A DNA stretch of 64,000 nt from Neptuniibacter pectenicola (GTDB taxonomy: Bacteria; Pseudomonadota; Gammaproteobacteria; Pseudomonadales; Balneatricaceae), in assembly GCF_001597735.1 (NCBI RefSeq), contig NZ_LUTS01000003.1, positions 289,677 to 353,676 of the forward strand. The letters run 5' to 3'. A program made the translations under genes and the position numbers. The notes beneath the pieces were generated by a model. That model did no database searches. It was not told the DNA's origin and was given only the letters and a program-made list of their open reading frames with translations. Within the stretch, counting starts at the first letter, position 1; the number at the start of each line of letters is the position of its first letter. Below are positions 15,506 to 25,430 of this stretch, piece after piece.

Positions 15506-17431
15506 ATGGGTAAAATCATCGGTATTGACTTAGGAACCACAAACTCTTGTGTTTCTGTTTTAGATGGTGACACAACTAAAGTTATTGAAAACGCTGAAGG
15601 CGATCGTACAACACCTTCAGTTATCGCTTATACAGAAGATGGCGAAATCCTAGTAGGCCAGCCGGCTAAACGTCAGGCGGTTACTAACCCAAACAACACA
15701 TTGTTTGCGATCAAGCGTTTAATCGGTCGTCGTTTCAAAGATGAAGTTGTACAGAAAGACATCAAAATGGTGCCGTACAAAATTATCGAAGCAGACAACG
15801 GTGATGCTTGGGTTGAAGTAAAAGGTGAAAAACTAGCTGCACCTCAGATCTCTGCTGAGATTCTGAAAAAGATGAAGAAAACAGCTGAAGATTACTTAGG
15901 CGAAGCGGTAACTGAAGCCGTGGTTACAGTACCTGCGTACTTTAACGATGCTCAGCGCCAAGCTACTAAAGATGCGGGCCGCATTGCCGGTTTAGACGTT
16001 AAACGTATCATTAACGAACCGACTGCCGCTGCACTCGCTTACGGTATGGATAAGTCTAAAGGCGATAAAACAATCGCGGTTTATGACTTAGGTGGTGGTA
16101 CGTTTGATATCTCTATCATCGAGATTGCTGAAGTTGATGGCGAGCACCAGTTTGAAGTGCTATCAACCAACGGTGATACATTCCTTGGTGGTGAAGACTT
16201 TGACTCTCGCTTGATCGAGTTCTTAGCAGCAGAGTTTAAGAAAGACACAGGTATTGACCTGCACAATGACCCTCTAGCGCTACAGCGTCTTAAAGAGGGT
16301 GCAGAGAAAGCTAAAGTTGAACTGTCATCTGCACAGAGCACTGATGTTAACTTGCCATACATCACAGCGGATGCATCAGGTCCTAAGCATCTTAATGTTA
16401 AAATTAGCCGTTCAAAACTTGAATCTTTGGTTGAAGAGCTGGTTGAGCGTTCACTTGAGCCTTGCCGTCTAGCACTTAAAGACTCTGGCTTGAGCATGTC
16501 TGAAATCGACGAAGTTATCCTTGTTGGTGGTCAGACACGTATGCCAATGGTTCAGGCGAAAGTATCTGAGTTCTTCGGTAAAGAGCCACGTAAAGATGTT
16601 AACCCTGATGAAGCAGTCGCTATGGGTGCTGCAATTCAAGGTGCGGTACTTGCGGGTGATGTTAAAGACGTTCTACTACTTGACGTAACACCGCTAACAC
16701 TGGGTATCGAAACAATGGGTGGCGTTGCTACGCCAGTTATTGAGAAGAACACGACTATTCCTACGAAAAAGTCTCAGATCTTCTCAACTGCAGACGACAA
16801 CCAGAACGCTGTGACAATCCATGTTGTTCAGGGTGAGCGTAAGCAAGCGGCACAGAACAAATCACTAGGTCGCTTTGACTTGGCTGAGATTCCACCGGCA
16901 CCACGTGGTGTTCCACAGATCGAAGTAACATTTGATTTGGATGCCAACGGTATCTTGAATGTATCGGCTCAGGATAAAGCAACAGGCAAGCAGCAATCGA
17001 TCGTGATCAAGTCGTCTTCAGGTTTGAGCGATGATGAAATTGATCAGATGGTTAATGATGCTGAAGCGCATGCTGAAGAAGATAAAAAGTTTGAAGAGCT
17101 AACTCAGGCTCGTAACCAAGGCGATGCCATGGTTCACTCCGCTAAGAAAACAATGGAAGAAGCGGGTGATAAAGCGACTGAGGAAGAGAAAGCGGCTGTT
17201 GAAGCAGCGACTGCTGAGTTGGAAGAAGTCTTGAAAGCGGATGATAAAGACGCGATCGAAGCTAAAACCACGGCATTAACTGAAGCGGTCTCCACTGTTG
17301 CACAGAAAATGTATGCAGAAGCAGCACAACAAGCTGAAGCAGCTCAAGGTGCGGCAGGAGAGGAACAGACCGGCGGTAACGATGATGCAGTAGATGCTGA
17401 ATTTGAAGAAGTGAAAGACGACAAAAAATAA
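15506..17431 (+). CDS. dnaK: Chaperone DnaK (Hsp70)
   Basis: A 641-residue Hsp70. The N-terminal ATPase signature [33 protein letters not shown] and the [14 protein letters not shown] motif define the nucleotide domain (1-385). The substrate domain follows ([16 protein letters not shown]), with a Glu/Ala-rich lid and an [12 protein letters not shown] C-terminus that binds partners. Start ATG 15506 has GGAG about 10 bases upstream. A TTG at 15491 in the same frame is not needed. Codon use is noticeably more biased than in its neighbours, as expected for a highly expressed gene. Confidence 0.98.
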   Translation: MGKIIGIDLGTTNSCVSVLDGDTTKVIENAEGDRTTPSVIAYTEDGEILVGQPAKRQAVTNPNNTLFAIKRLIGRRFKDEVVQKDIKMVPYKIIEADNGDAWVEVKGEKLAAPQISAEILKKMKKTAEDYLGEAVTEAVVTVPAYFNDAQRQATKDAGRIAGLDVKRIINEPTAAALAYGMDKSKGDKTIAVYDLGGGTFDISIIEIAEVDGEHQFEVLSTNGDTFLGGEDFDSRLIEFLAAEFKKDTGIDLHNDPLALQRLKEGAEKAKVELSSAQSTDVNLPYITADASGPKHLNVKISRSKLESLVEELVERSLEPCRLALKDSGLSMSEIDEVILVGGQTRMPMVQAKVSEFFGKEPRKDVNPDEAVAMGAAIQGAVLAGDVKDVLLLDVTPLTLGIETMGGVATPVIEKNTTIPTKKSQIFSTADDNQNAVTIHVVQGERKQAAQNKSLGRFDLAEIPPAPRGVPQIEVTFDLDANGILNVSAQDKATGKQQSIVIKSSSGLSDDEIDQMVNDAEAHAEEDKKFEELTQARNQGDAMVHSAKKTMEEAGDKATEEEKAAVEAATAELEEVLKADDKDAIEAKTTALTEAVSTVAQKMYAEAAQQAEAAQGAAGEEQTGGNDDAVDAEFEEVKDDKK

Positions 17432-17470
17432 GTCGTATTGACGCTGATTTAAAGGCTCTATTTAGCATTG

Positions 17471-17530
17471 GCTTTCCGGTTTTTATAGCCGGAAAGCAGA
17501 TTTACTCGGCACCGCGGGCTTTATGCCCGC
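17471..17530 (+). terminator. Two hairpins between dnaK and dnaJ
   Basis: GCTTTCCGG/CCGGAAAGC (17471-17497) and GCGGGC/GCCCGC (17514-17530) form two stem-loops in the 140-bp dnaK-dnaJ gap. Neither is followed by a good T-run, so they may attenuate transcription or stabilise the dnaK message rather than terminate fully. Confidence 0.5.
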
Positions 17531-17571
17531 GTTGTCATATCCGGCATTAAGCCCTGACAAGTGTTGTGACC

Positions 17572-18705
17572 ATGTCGAAACGAGATTATTACGAAGTATT
17601 AGGTGTTTCCCGAGATTCATCTGATCGGGATATCAAAAAAGCTTTTCGCCGTATGGCGATGAAGTATCACCCGGACCGTAATCCGGATGATAAAGAGTCC
17701 GAAGATAAGTTCAAAGAGGTGAACGAAGCCTACGAAGTCCTTTCGGATGCGCAGAAAAAAGCAGCTTATGATCAATACGGTCATGCGGGTGTCGATCCGA
17801 ATATGCGTGGTGGTCAAGGTGGCGGCTTTGACGGTAACTTCTCAGATATCTTCGGTGATGTCTTTGGGGATATCTTTGGCGGCGGTGGTGGCCGTGGTGG
17901 TCGTAGCTCCGTGCAACGTGGCGCTGATCTACGCTACAACATGGAGATGACACTCGAAGAAGCGGTACGCGGTGTTGAGAAAAGCATTCAGATTCCTACG
18001 CTGGTGGCCTGTGAAACTTGTGACGGTACGGGTGCTAAACCAGGAACCTCTGCCAAAGTGTGTGGTACCTGTGGCGGCCAAGGCCAAGTGCGTATGCAGC
18101 AAGGCTTCTTCTCAGTACAGCAAACCTGTCCTACCTGTCATGGTGAAGGTAAGGTTATCTCTGATCCATGTAATGACTGTCATGGTCATGGCCGTAAAGA
18201 GAAAACTAAAACCTTATCCGTTAAGATCCCAGCAGGGGTTGATACCGGCGATCGTATTCGCTTAGCGGGTGAAGGGGAAGCGGGTACACATGGGGGCCCT
18301 GCGGGCGACCTATATGTACAAGTGCATGTTAAAGATCATCCGATCTTTGAACGTGACGGTAAGCACCTTTACTGTGAAGTGCCGATCAGTTTTGTTGATG
18401 CCGCCTTGGGTGGCGAACTTGAAGTTCCAACCTTAGATGGCCGTGTTAAGCTGAAAGTGCCGACCGAAACTCAAACCGGAAAAATGTTCCGTTTGCGTGG
18501 TAAAGGAATTGCACCGGTACGCGGTGGATCTGTTGGTGACCTATTGGTTAAGGTTGTTGTTGAAACACCGGTTAAACTAAGTAGTCGTCAAAAAGAGTTG
18601 TTGCGTGAGTTCCAAGATGAGATGGAGCAAGGTACACGTAAACACAGTCCTAAAAAGCATGGCTTCTTTGATTCCGTGAAGAAATTCTTTGAAGACATGA
18701 CCTAA
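17572..18705 (+). CDS. dnaJ: Chaperone DnaJ (Hsp40)
   Basis: A 377-residue type I Hsp40 that stimulates the DnaK ATPase. It has a J domain ([18 protein letters not shown] in [10 protein letters not shown]), a Gly/Phe-rich linker (about 75-115), and four CxxCxGxG zinc-finger repeats ([32 protein letters not shown]). The C-terminal substrate domains follow. ATG 17572 is preferred to the in-frame GTG two codons earlier because DnaJ proteins begin MSKRDYYE or similar. Confidence 0.98.
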   Translation: MSKRDYYEVLGVSRDSSDRDIKKAFRRMAMKYHPDRNPDDKESEDKFKEVNEAYEVLSDAQKKAAYDQYGHAGVDPNMRGGQGGGFDGNFSDIFGDVFGDIFGGGGGRGGRSSVQRGADLRYNMEMTLEEAVRGVEKSIQIPTLVACETCDGTGAKPGTSAKVCGTCGGQGQVRMQQGFFSVQQTCPTCHGEGKVISDPCNDCHGHGRKEKTKTLSVKIPAGVDTGDRIRLAGEGEAGTHGGPAGDLYVQVHVKDHPIFERDGKHLYCEVPISFVDAALGGELEVPTLDGRVKLKVPTETQTGKMFRLRGKGIAPVRGGSVGDLLVKVVVETPVKLSSRQKELLREFQDEMEQGTRKHSPKKHGFFDSVKKFFEDMT

Positions 18706-18714
18706 TGTTGTCCT

Positions 18715-18758
18715 AAATACTCAAGTGGGTAGACGTTGTTCTACCCACTTGAGTATTT
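18715..18758. terminator. Strong long-stem terminator after dnaJ
   Basis: A perfect 19-bp inverted repeat (arms 18715-18733 and 18740-18758, AAATACTCAAGTGGGTAGA and its complement) with a 6-base loop ends the heat-shock block just before cysE. The perfect long stem is unusual for a simple terminator. Confidence 0.8.
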
Positions 18759-18778
18759 ACTAGATCATCGGAGATGGC

Positions 18779-19582
18779 ATGAGCCTGAATCCAGAATGCC
18801 GAGATTGGCTTTGGCAAGAGATTACCGCAGAAGCCGAACAGGAAGTTATTGATGAGCCTGTTTTAGCGGGTTACTACCACGCCAATATATTGGGCCATCA
18901 AAGCTTATGCTCTGCACTTGCCTACCTATTAAGTCGAAAACTCTATGACGACGCAGTACCTGCAGTCACGTTCCGTTTAGTCATCGAAGAGGTTTTTCGT
19001 GATGCGCCGGAAATTATCGCGGCTGTTTGTGCTGATATAGCGGCGGTACGTACACGTGACCCTGCTATCGATAAATATTCTACTGTTTTACTCTACCTTA
19101 AAGGGTTTCACGCTATCCAAGCCTACCGTGTTGCGCATTATATGTGGAAGCAGGGGCGTAAGAGCATGGCAATGTATATTCAAAGCCGTGTCAGTAGTGT
19201 GCTTCAGGTGGATATACACCCCGGTGCAATCATCGGCCAAGGGGTTATGTTTGACCATGCAACCGGTATTGTTGTGGGTGAAACGAGTGTGATTGAAAAC
19301 GATGTATCGATTTTACAGTCGGTTACTTTAGGTGGTACGGGTAAAGCTACGGGCGATAGGCATCCTAAGATCCGCGAAGGTGTCATGATCGCTGCAGGTG
19401 CAAAGATTTTCGGTAATATTGAAATCGGTGCAGGTGCTAAAATTGGCGGCGGGAGTGTTGTGCTTGATGATGTCGCTGCACATACCACTGTTGTTGGCGT
19501 ACCCGCACGGGCTGTCGGTCATCCATCCTGTGATAAGCCCGCACTGGATATGGATCAAAATATTCTGCATGACAAAGACTAA
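18779..19582 (+). CDS. cysE: Serine O-acetyltransferase CysE
   Basis: A 267-residue enzyme making O-acetylserine from serine and acetyl-CoA, the first committed step of cysteine synthesis. The N-terminal helical SATase domain (about 1-140) includes YLKGFHAIQAYRVAHYMWKQ. It is followed by a left-handed beta-helix of hexapeptide repeats (VDIHPGAIIGQGVMFDHATG, SVTLGGTGKATGDRHPKI, IGGGSVVLDDVAA). The catalytic Asp-His pair is in FDHATG and GDRHPKI. It lies 12 bp before dapB and may be cotranscribed with it. Confidence 0.94.
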   Translation: MSLNPECRDWLWQEITAEAEQEVIDEPVLAGYYHANILGHQSLCSALAYLLSRKLYDDAVPAVTFRLVIEEVFRDAPEIIAAVCADIAAVRTRDPAIDKYSTVLLYLKGFHAIQAYRVAHYMWKQGRKSMAMYIQSRVSSVLQVDIHPGAIIGQGVMFDHATGIVVGETSVIENDVSILQSVTLGGTGKATGDRHPKIREGVMIAAGAKIFGNIEIGAGAKIGGGSVVLDDVAAHTTVVGVPARAVGHPSCDKPALDMDQNILHDKD

Positions 19583-19591
19583 TGGAATTAA

Positions 19592-20401
<810 letters not shown>

Positions 20402-20424
20402 AACAGACAGATAATAGATAACGA

Positions 20425-20448
20425 AAACCGCTTTTTAAGCGGTTTTTT
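20425..20448 (+). terminator. Rho-independent terminator after dapB
   Basis: AAACCGC/GCGGTTT with a short T-rich loop and a run of T residues, 24 bases after the dapB stop. Confidence 0.88.
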
Positions 20449-20565
20449 TATGCCTGCTGATGGGGATTTTAAAAATTAGCTAAATCTAATCTTCTTGCGC
20501 TTAATTATGGCCAATGGGGTAGGAGTAGTTTACTCTCAAAGAAGATACAAACTTGGGAGTCGTTT

Positions 20566-21672
20566 ATGGAGAGGCAAGCCCCACGTTTTTTAGCCCGTCA
20601 GAATTTTCCACTACTGCTTGAGCAACTGGTGGAACATGGCTATCGCTTACACGGCCCTCAAGTGCGTGATGGCGCGATTGTGTATGATACCTTTCACTCG
20701 GTTGATCAGCTGCCTAGAGGGGTTCAAGATCAGCAGCAGGTTGGCTCATATCGCCTTATAACATCCTCCAATAAGCGCCTCTTCCATTGGGCCAACGGCC
20801 CGCAAGCGTTAAAACCCTTATTGCAGCCCGCACGTGAGGTCTTATGGCAAGCGAAGCGTGATGCCAACGGCGCTTTGGCGTTTATGGTTCCTGAATCGTC
20901 TATCGCTAAGGTTGCTGTTATTGGTGTTAAGGCCTGTGATATGGCGGCATTAGCGTTACAAGATCAGCACTTTTTACAGGGTGAATATGAAGATCCCGGG
21001 TACAGAGCGCGCAGGGAGGGTTTGTTTCTTGTAGCGGTTGATTGTAGCTATGCCGCAGACACCTGTTTTTGTGCGTCAACGGGCGATGGCCCCTCCGCTC
21101 AGACCGGTTTCGATCTGGTATTAACGGAGCTTGAAACGGGCTATCTCATCGCCGCAGGGTCGGATAAAGGCCTGTCGATTTTACCTCATCTACCTTTACT
21201 CGATGCGCAGCCTCAAGATTTGGATATAGCACAACAGCAGCATGCCGATGTTGTCGCGATGCAGTCCCGTGCCCTTCAGCCTATCCCCATTGGTGGGCTT
21301 GATCGTCAGCGTGGGCACCCGCAATGGCAAGATATTGCAGATCGTTGTTTAGGTTGTGGTAACTGCACTATGGTTTGTCCTACGTGTTTTTGTCACCATC
21401 AAAAAGATGAGTTGGCGATAAAAGGGGATGAAAGCCAGCATGTGCGTGAGTGGGATAGTTGTTTTGGTGAGTCCCATGGTGAACTGACGGGGTTTCAAGT
21501 TAGAAAAACCATTAAACATCGTTATCAACAGTGGATGATCCATAAACTCGACAGTTGGCAGGAGCAGTATGGACGTTCGGGTTGCACAGGGTGTGGTCGT
21601 TGTATGAGTTGGTGTCCCGCTGATATCGACTTTGTGAAAGAGGCAAACGTGCTGGGGGGTGGGTCGGAATGA
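20566..21672 (+). CDS. hydB: NiFe hydrogenase beta subunit (4Fe-4S, HydB/AsrA-like)
   Basis: A 368-residue iron-sulfur subunit of a group 3b-type cytoplasmic hydrogenase, related to AsrA of anaerobic sulfite reductase. The C-terminal part carries two clusters of the form CLGCGNCTMVCPTCFCH (about 263) and CTGCGRCMSWCPADIDF (about 343). The N-terminal part contains VIGVKACDMAALALQDQHFL and a Cys-containing VAVDCSYAADTCFCA. It passes electrons between the gamma (flavin) and delta subunits. It is the first gene of a five-gene operon with overlapping ends, about 118 bp beyond the dapB terminator. I see no FNR or sigma54 site upstream. Confidence 0.92.
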   Translation: MERQAPRFLARQNFPLLLEQLVEHGYRLHGPQVRDGAIVYDTFHSVDQLPRGVQDQQQVGSYRLITSSNKRLFHWANGPQALKPLLQPAREVLWQAKRDANGALAFMVPESSIAKVAVIGVKACDMAALALQDQHFLQGEYEDPGYRARREGLFLVAVDCSYAADTCFCASTGDGPSAQTGFDLVLTELETGYLIAAGSDKGLSILPHLPLLDAQPQDLDIAQQQHADVVAMQSRALQPIPIGGLDRQRGHPQWQDIADRCLGCGNCTMVCPTCFCHHQKDELAIKGDESQHVREWDSCFGESHGELTGFQVRKTIKHRYQQWMIHKLDSWQEQYGRSGCTGCGRCMSWCPADIDFVKEANVLGGGSE

Positions 21673-22511
21673 GTCGCGACTATCAGACGCAGACGCCTAT
21701 CGCTGCCCGTGTGGTGGAATTTATCCAAGAATCGGACGCTATTTTTACCTTACGTTTACAGCTAGAGGATGCCGCTGAACGGGCGCGTTACCAGTTTATG
21801 CCGGGGCAGTTCAACATGTTGTATCTGTTTGGTGTAGGCGAGGTCCCCATCTCTATTGTGTCTGATCCGTTAGATGACGACATTATTGATCATACTGTCC
21901 GCGTTGTTGGTCGTGTTACACGGGGTTTGGCACAGTTAAAAAAAGGGGATCGCTTAGGTTTGCGGGGACCCTTTGGTCATGGTTGGCCGTTAGCACTTGC
22001 GAGGGATAAAGATCTTTTAATTGTGACGGGTGGCTTGGGGTGTGCGCCGGTGGTATCGGCGATTAATTATGCCCTTAAACGCCCAGAACATTATCGAAAG
22101 CTAAGTATTGTGCAGGGGGTTAAGCATGCGAATGATCTTATTTGGCAGCACCGCTATGATGATTGGCGTGAACGGGAGGGTGTTGAGGTGCTACTTGCCG
22201 CAGATGAAGCGGGGCCCGCGTGGCCGTTTCATGTAGGACGTATCACGGAGCTGCTGGATCATGTGACAACGGCGTATGACAACTGTGTGGTGATGATCTG
22301 TGGACCGGAAGGGCTTATGCAGCGCGCGGCTGAGTTGTTGCTTGAAAAAGGGGTGCCGCCTTACAGTATTTACCTGAGCATGGAGCGGAATATGCAATGT
22401 GCTGTTGGGCATTGCGGCCATTGCCAGTTAGGTGCTGATTTTATCTGTAAAGATGGCCCTGTGTTTGTCTATCCGGATATACGTGAACGGCTATTACAGG
22501 AGGGCGTTTAA
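21669..22511 (+). CDS. hydG: NiFe hydrogenase gamma subunit (FAD/NAD(P)-binding)
   Basis: A 280-residue flavoprotein of the ferredoxin-NADP reductase superfamily (AsrB/HydG-like), the NAD(P)H port of the complex. The FAD-binding barrel has YQFMPGQFNMLYLFGVGEVP then ISIVS. The NAD(P) domain has LLIVTGGLGCAPVVSAINYA, MICGPEGLMQ and a 2Fe-2S cysteine set near the end (CAVGHCGHCQLGADFICKDG). It overlaps hydB by 4 bp and the next gene by 1 bp. The symbol follows the archaeal hydBGDA nomenclature and is unrelated to the FeFe-hydrogenase HydG. Confidence 0.9.
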   Translation: MSRDYQTQTPIAARVVEFIQESDAIFTLRLQLEDAAERARYQFMPGQFNMLYLFGVGEVPISIVSDPLDDDIIDHTVRVVGRVTRGLAQLKKGDRLGLRGPFGHGWPLALARDKDLLIVTGGLGCAPVVSAINYALKRPEHYRKLSIVQGVKHANDLIWQHRYDDWREREGVEVLLAADEAGPAWPFHVGRITELLDHVTTAYDNCVVMICGPEGLMQRAAELLLEKGVPPYSIYLSMERNMQCAVGHCGHCQLGADFICKDGPVFVYPDIRERLLQEGV

Positions 22512-23290
22512 TGGCGACAAAACCCACCGTTGCGATCCATAAGTTCAGCTCCTGTGATGGCTGTCAGTTAGCCCTATTAAATATGGGTGAGGCATTGGTC
22601 GATCTTACGGGCAGGGTGGATATTAAACATTTTGCCGAAGCGGGGGTGTTGGATGAATCCGCCCATGTGGATATCGCTTTTGTTGAGGGCAGCATCGTTA
22701 CAAAATTGGATACCCAACGTATTCAACAGATTAGAAAAAACGCCCGTTACCTCATCACTATGGGGGCGTGTGCCACATCGGGTGGTATTCAAGCACTTAA
22801 AAATCTAGCCAAACATCCGGCCTCCTGGCCTGCCGATATTTATCCACAACCTGAATTTATTGACAGCCTTGACCGTTCCGAGCCGATCAAAGCCCATGTG
22901 AAAGTTGATTTTGAACTGTGGGGCTGTCCGATTAATAGCCGTCAGATATCGGCGGCAATTGGCGCTATGTTAGAAGGTGTCATGCCTCGAGATGATCGGG
23001 AAAAACTCTGTATTGAATGTAAGCGTCAAGGGCATGTCTGTACTTTGATTACCCAAGGTGAGCCGTGTATGGGACCGGTGACACGTACAGGGTGTGGTGC
23101 GTTATGTCCTGAGTTTGGGCGGGCTTGCTACGGCTGTTATGGCGAGTCTGAACTGCCGAAAAATGCAGTTTTAGCACGTCGTTTTTTGGGACTTGGTTTG
23201 TTAACCGATCAGGTTGAAAGGCGATTCCAGCTGATTCACCCAGAGCCTGAGCGGACGCTGGGTTTAGGTCATGGGGGGCAAGATGACTGA
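22511..23290 (+). CDS. hydD: NiFe hydrogenase delta (small) subunit
   Basis: A 259-residue small subunit related to the 20-kDa subunit of complex I. The proximal-cluster cysteines are in KFSSCDGCQLALLN (about 11-22), MGACATSGGI and ELWGCPINSRQ. The C-terminal part adds ECKRQGHVC, GEPCMGPVTRTGCGALCPE and RACYGCYG for further clusters. It has no twin-arginine signal, so it is cytoplasmic, which fits group 3. It is translationally coupled to both neighbours. Confidence 0.92.
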   Translation: MATKPTVAIHKFSSCDGCQLALLNMGEALVDLTGRVDIKHFAEAGVLDESAHVDIAFVEGSIVTKLDTQRIQQIRKNARYLITMGACATSGGIQALKNLAKHPASWPADIYPQPEFIDSLDRSEPIKAHVKVDFELWGCPINSRQISAAIGAMLEGVMPRDDREKLCIECKRQGHVCTLITQGEPCMGPVTRTGCGALCPEFGRACYGCYGESELPKNAVLARRFLGLGLLTDQVERRFQLIHPEPERTLGLGHGGQDD

Positions 23291-24578
23291 GCGACGAGTA
23301 ACAATAGATGTGCCCTCATTGGCCCGCGTGGAAGGGGAGGGGGCGCTTCATCTAAAAATTGAACAAGGGACGTTACAGCACCTGCAGTTCAAAATTTATG
23401 AGCCACCACGCTTTTTTGAGAAGTTTTTAGAAGGGCGTCACTACTCTGAAGTGCCAGATATTGTTGCCCGTATCTGTGGTATTTGCCCCGTGGCATATCA
23501 GGTCAGTGCCGTGAATGCGTTGGAGTCACTCTTTGAGGTGGAGCTGACACCGTGGATAAAGCAGATGCGCCGTTTGCTCTATTGCGGGGAGTGGATTCAA
23601 AGCCACAGTCTGCATATTCACCTGTTGGCTTTACCCGATTACTTTCATGAAACCACTGTATTAGGTTTAGCTGCTAAGCAGCCGGATGCGGTGAAACGGG
23701 GCTTTTTTATTCAGGAGGCGGGTAACCGGTTAATTAAATTTTTGGGTGGCCGCTCTGTACATCCGATTGGTTTACAAGTGGGCGGCTTTCATAAAGCGCC
23801 GAGCCTTGCTGAGGCCGCAGAGTTACATAGGTATATTGAATCGGCCCTGCCAGAAGCGATCGCCATGGCGGAATGGGTGGCACGTCTTGATATGCCGGAT
23901 GAGCAGCAATCGTTTACGAGTGTGGCTTTAACCTCTCCACATTACCCGTTAGAAACGGGGCGCTTAAAAAGTGATAGGGGACTGGATATAGGGGTCGATG
24001 ATTATGAAACCTACTTTACTGAGTCTCAATGCCCCCATTCCACTGCCTTATGGAGTTTATTAAAGGGCGAAAACTATCTTGTTGGCCCGTTAGCGCGTTT
24101 AAATCTTAATGTTAACGGCTTGCCGCCATTTTTAGATAGGTTATTAGCGAAACTCGGTAACCCTTTCCCAAGTCAGAATATGTTTCATAGCATGTTGGCT
24201 CGGGCTGTTGAGATCTGTTTTGCCCTGCATGAGGCCTCTGAGCTCCTGCGTAACTATAAGGTGCCTGATACTCCCTCGGTTCCGGTTCGTGTTAAGGCGG
24301 GGGAATGTTGTGGTTGGAGCGAGGCGCCTCGGGGCTTGTTGTGGCATCGTTATCAGGTGGATGCTGAGGGTATTATTCGGGCAGCAAAAATAGTGCCGCC
24401 AACCAGCCAAAATCAAGCGCGCATTGAACAAGATCTCGCTCAGTCATTACAGGCGTTTGGGTTAGAGCACTCGGACGAGGCGTTGCGTTTACACAGTGAG
24501 AAAGTGATTCGTAATTATGACCCCTGTATCTCATGCGCAACGCACTTCCTGCGCTTTTCGGCGGAGCGAAGCCCTTGA
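23283..24578 (+). CDS. hydA: NiFe hydrogenase alpha (large, catalytic) subunit
   Basis: A 431-residue catalytic subunit. The N-terminal nickel ligands are in ARICGICPVAYQVSA, with Tyr where groups 1-2 have His. The C-terminal ligands are in DPCISCATHFLRF, followed by a short extension ending in ERSP that the maturation protease should remove after the His. The first residues SLARVEGEGALHLKIEQG are typical. I chose ATG 23283 behind GGGGGG, giving an 8-bp overlap with hydD; ATG 23271 is also in frame. The complex should oxidise H2 with NAD(P)+ or evolve H2. Group 3b enzymes can also reduce sulfur. No hyp maturation genes are in the window. Confidence 0.93.
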   Translation: MTERRVTIDVPSLARVEGEGALHLKIEQGTLQHLQFKIYEPPRFFEKFLEGRHYSEVPDIVARICGICPVAYQVSAVNALESLFEVELTPWIKQMRRLLYCGEWIQSHSLHIHLLALPDYFHETTVLGLAAKQPDAVKRGFFIQEAGNRLIKFLGGRSVHPIGLQVGGFHKAPSLAEAAELHRYIESALPEAIAMAEWVARLDMPDEQQSFTSVALTSPHYPLETGRLKSDRGLDIGVDDYETYFTESQCPHSTALWSLLKGENYLVGPLARLNLNVNGLPPFLDRLLAKLGNPFPSQNMFHSMLARAVEICFALHEASELLRNYKVPDTPSVPVRVKAGECCGWSEAPRGLLWHRYQVDAEGIIRAAKIVPPTSQNQARIEQDLAQSLQAFGLEHSDEALRLHSEKVIRNYDPCISCATHFLRFSAERSP

Positions 24579-25063
24579 CTATCGGTGTAATTGGGGTGGG
24601 TTCTGCCCATGGGGATGACCAAATCGCTTGGTATCTTATTGATCAATTAGCCGCGCGAGGGGTGGCCGATAATATTCACTTAGAGAAGGTGCTTGCGCCC
24701 GCTGTATCCCTTATCCATAGTTTGCAGTGTTATGAGCGGGTCATTCTTATTGATGCGGCTGATATGGGGTTAGGCGCGGGTGAATGTACCGTTATCTGTG
24801 ATGGCGCTAATGTTTTATCAAGCCAACTTCAGGGCGCTGAGTGTCATTTTAGTAGCCACCATATGGGGGTCGCTGAAATGTGGCAACTCGCGCAGCAACT
24901 TGAGTTATCAATGCCGCAGATCAATTTGTTTGCTGTCCAGATCGAGCACACTGAGACCCTATCGCCTATCTCTCATACGTTGCGTGATAGGCTTCCTCAG
25001 TTAGGGGTTGAATTAGACGCATTATTGGGTAGCTTACAAGCAGGGCTGGCCCATCAACGTTGA
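24575..25063 (+). CDS. Hydrogenase maturation endopeptidase
   Basis: A 162-residue protease of the HybD/HyaD/FrxA family that trims the large subunit after nickel insertion. Start TTG at 24575 overlaps the hydA stop as TTGA and has GGAG 8 bp upstream. It gives LTIGVIGVGSAHGDDQIAWY, the expected family N-terminus with the metal-binding Asp. A second conserved region is VILIDAADMGLGAGE, and SSHHMGVAEMWQLAQQLEL carries the His ligand. The ATG at 24533 would add 14 unrelated residues inside hydA. Confidence 0.88.
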   Translation: MTIGVIGVGSAHGDDQIAWYLIDQLAARGVADNIHLEKVLAPAVSLIHSLQCYERVILIDAADMGLGAGECTVICDGANVLSSQLQGAECHFSSHHMGVAEMWQLAQQLELSMPQINLFAVQIEHTETLSPISHTLRDRLPQLGVELDALLGSLQAGLAHQR

Positions 25064-25082
25064 GATAAAAAGGTAACGATGC

Positions 25083-25394
25083 GTGTATAAACTGAGTTTT
25101 TTTGTACCAGAAGATTATCTTGAAACCGTTAAATCGGCCATATTTGCAACCGGTGCTGGTCGTATTGGTAACTATGATCACTGTTGTTGGCAGGTGTTAG
25201 GTCAAGGGCAGTTTAGGGCCTTAGAGGGGAGCGATCCTTTTCTTGGTCAGCAGAATAAGTTAGAAATAGTAGCTGAATGGAAGGTTGAACTGGTGTGTAG
25301 TGATGAGTTGATTCAACCGGCCGTAAGGGCACTCAAACAAGCACACCCTTATGAGGAACCGGCTTATGATGTGTGGAAGCTGGAAGTATTTTAA
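25083..25394 (+). CDS. YqfO/NIF3 C-terminal-like small protein
   Basis: A 103-residue protein resembling the PII-like insert domain of NIF3/YqfO proteins (YKLSFFVPEDYLETVKSAIF, ATGAGRIGNYDHCCWQVLGQ, AHPYEEPAYDVWKLE). The HPYEEPAY motif is characteristic. The start is GTG at 25083; an overlapping ATG at 25079 runs into a stop after three codons. Function is unknown. It sits between the hydrogenase and the ATPase operons without obvious ties to either. Confidence 0.85.
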   Translation: MYKLSFFVPEDYLETVKSAIFATGAGRIGNYDHCCWQVLGQGQFRALEGSDPFLGQQNKLEIVAEWKVELVCSDELIQPAVRALKQAHPYEEPAYDVWKLEVF

Positions 25395-25430
25395 CCTCAT
25401 TATTTGTACAGTCGTTATAGGGAGAGCGCG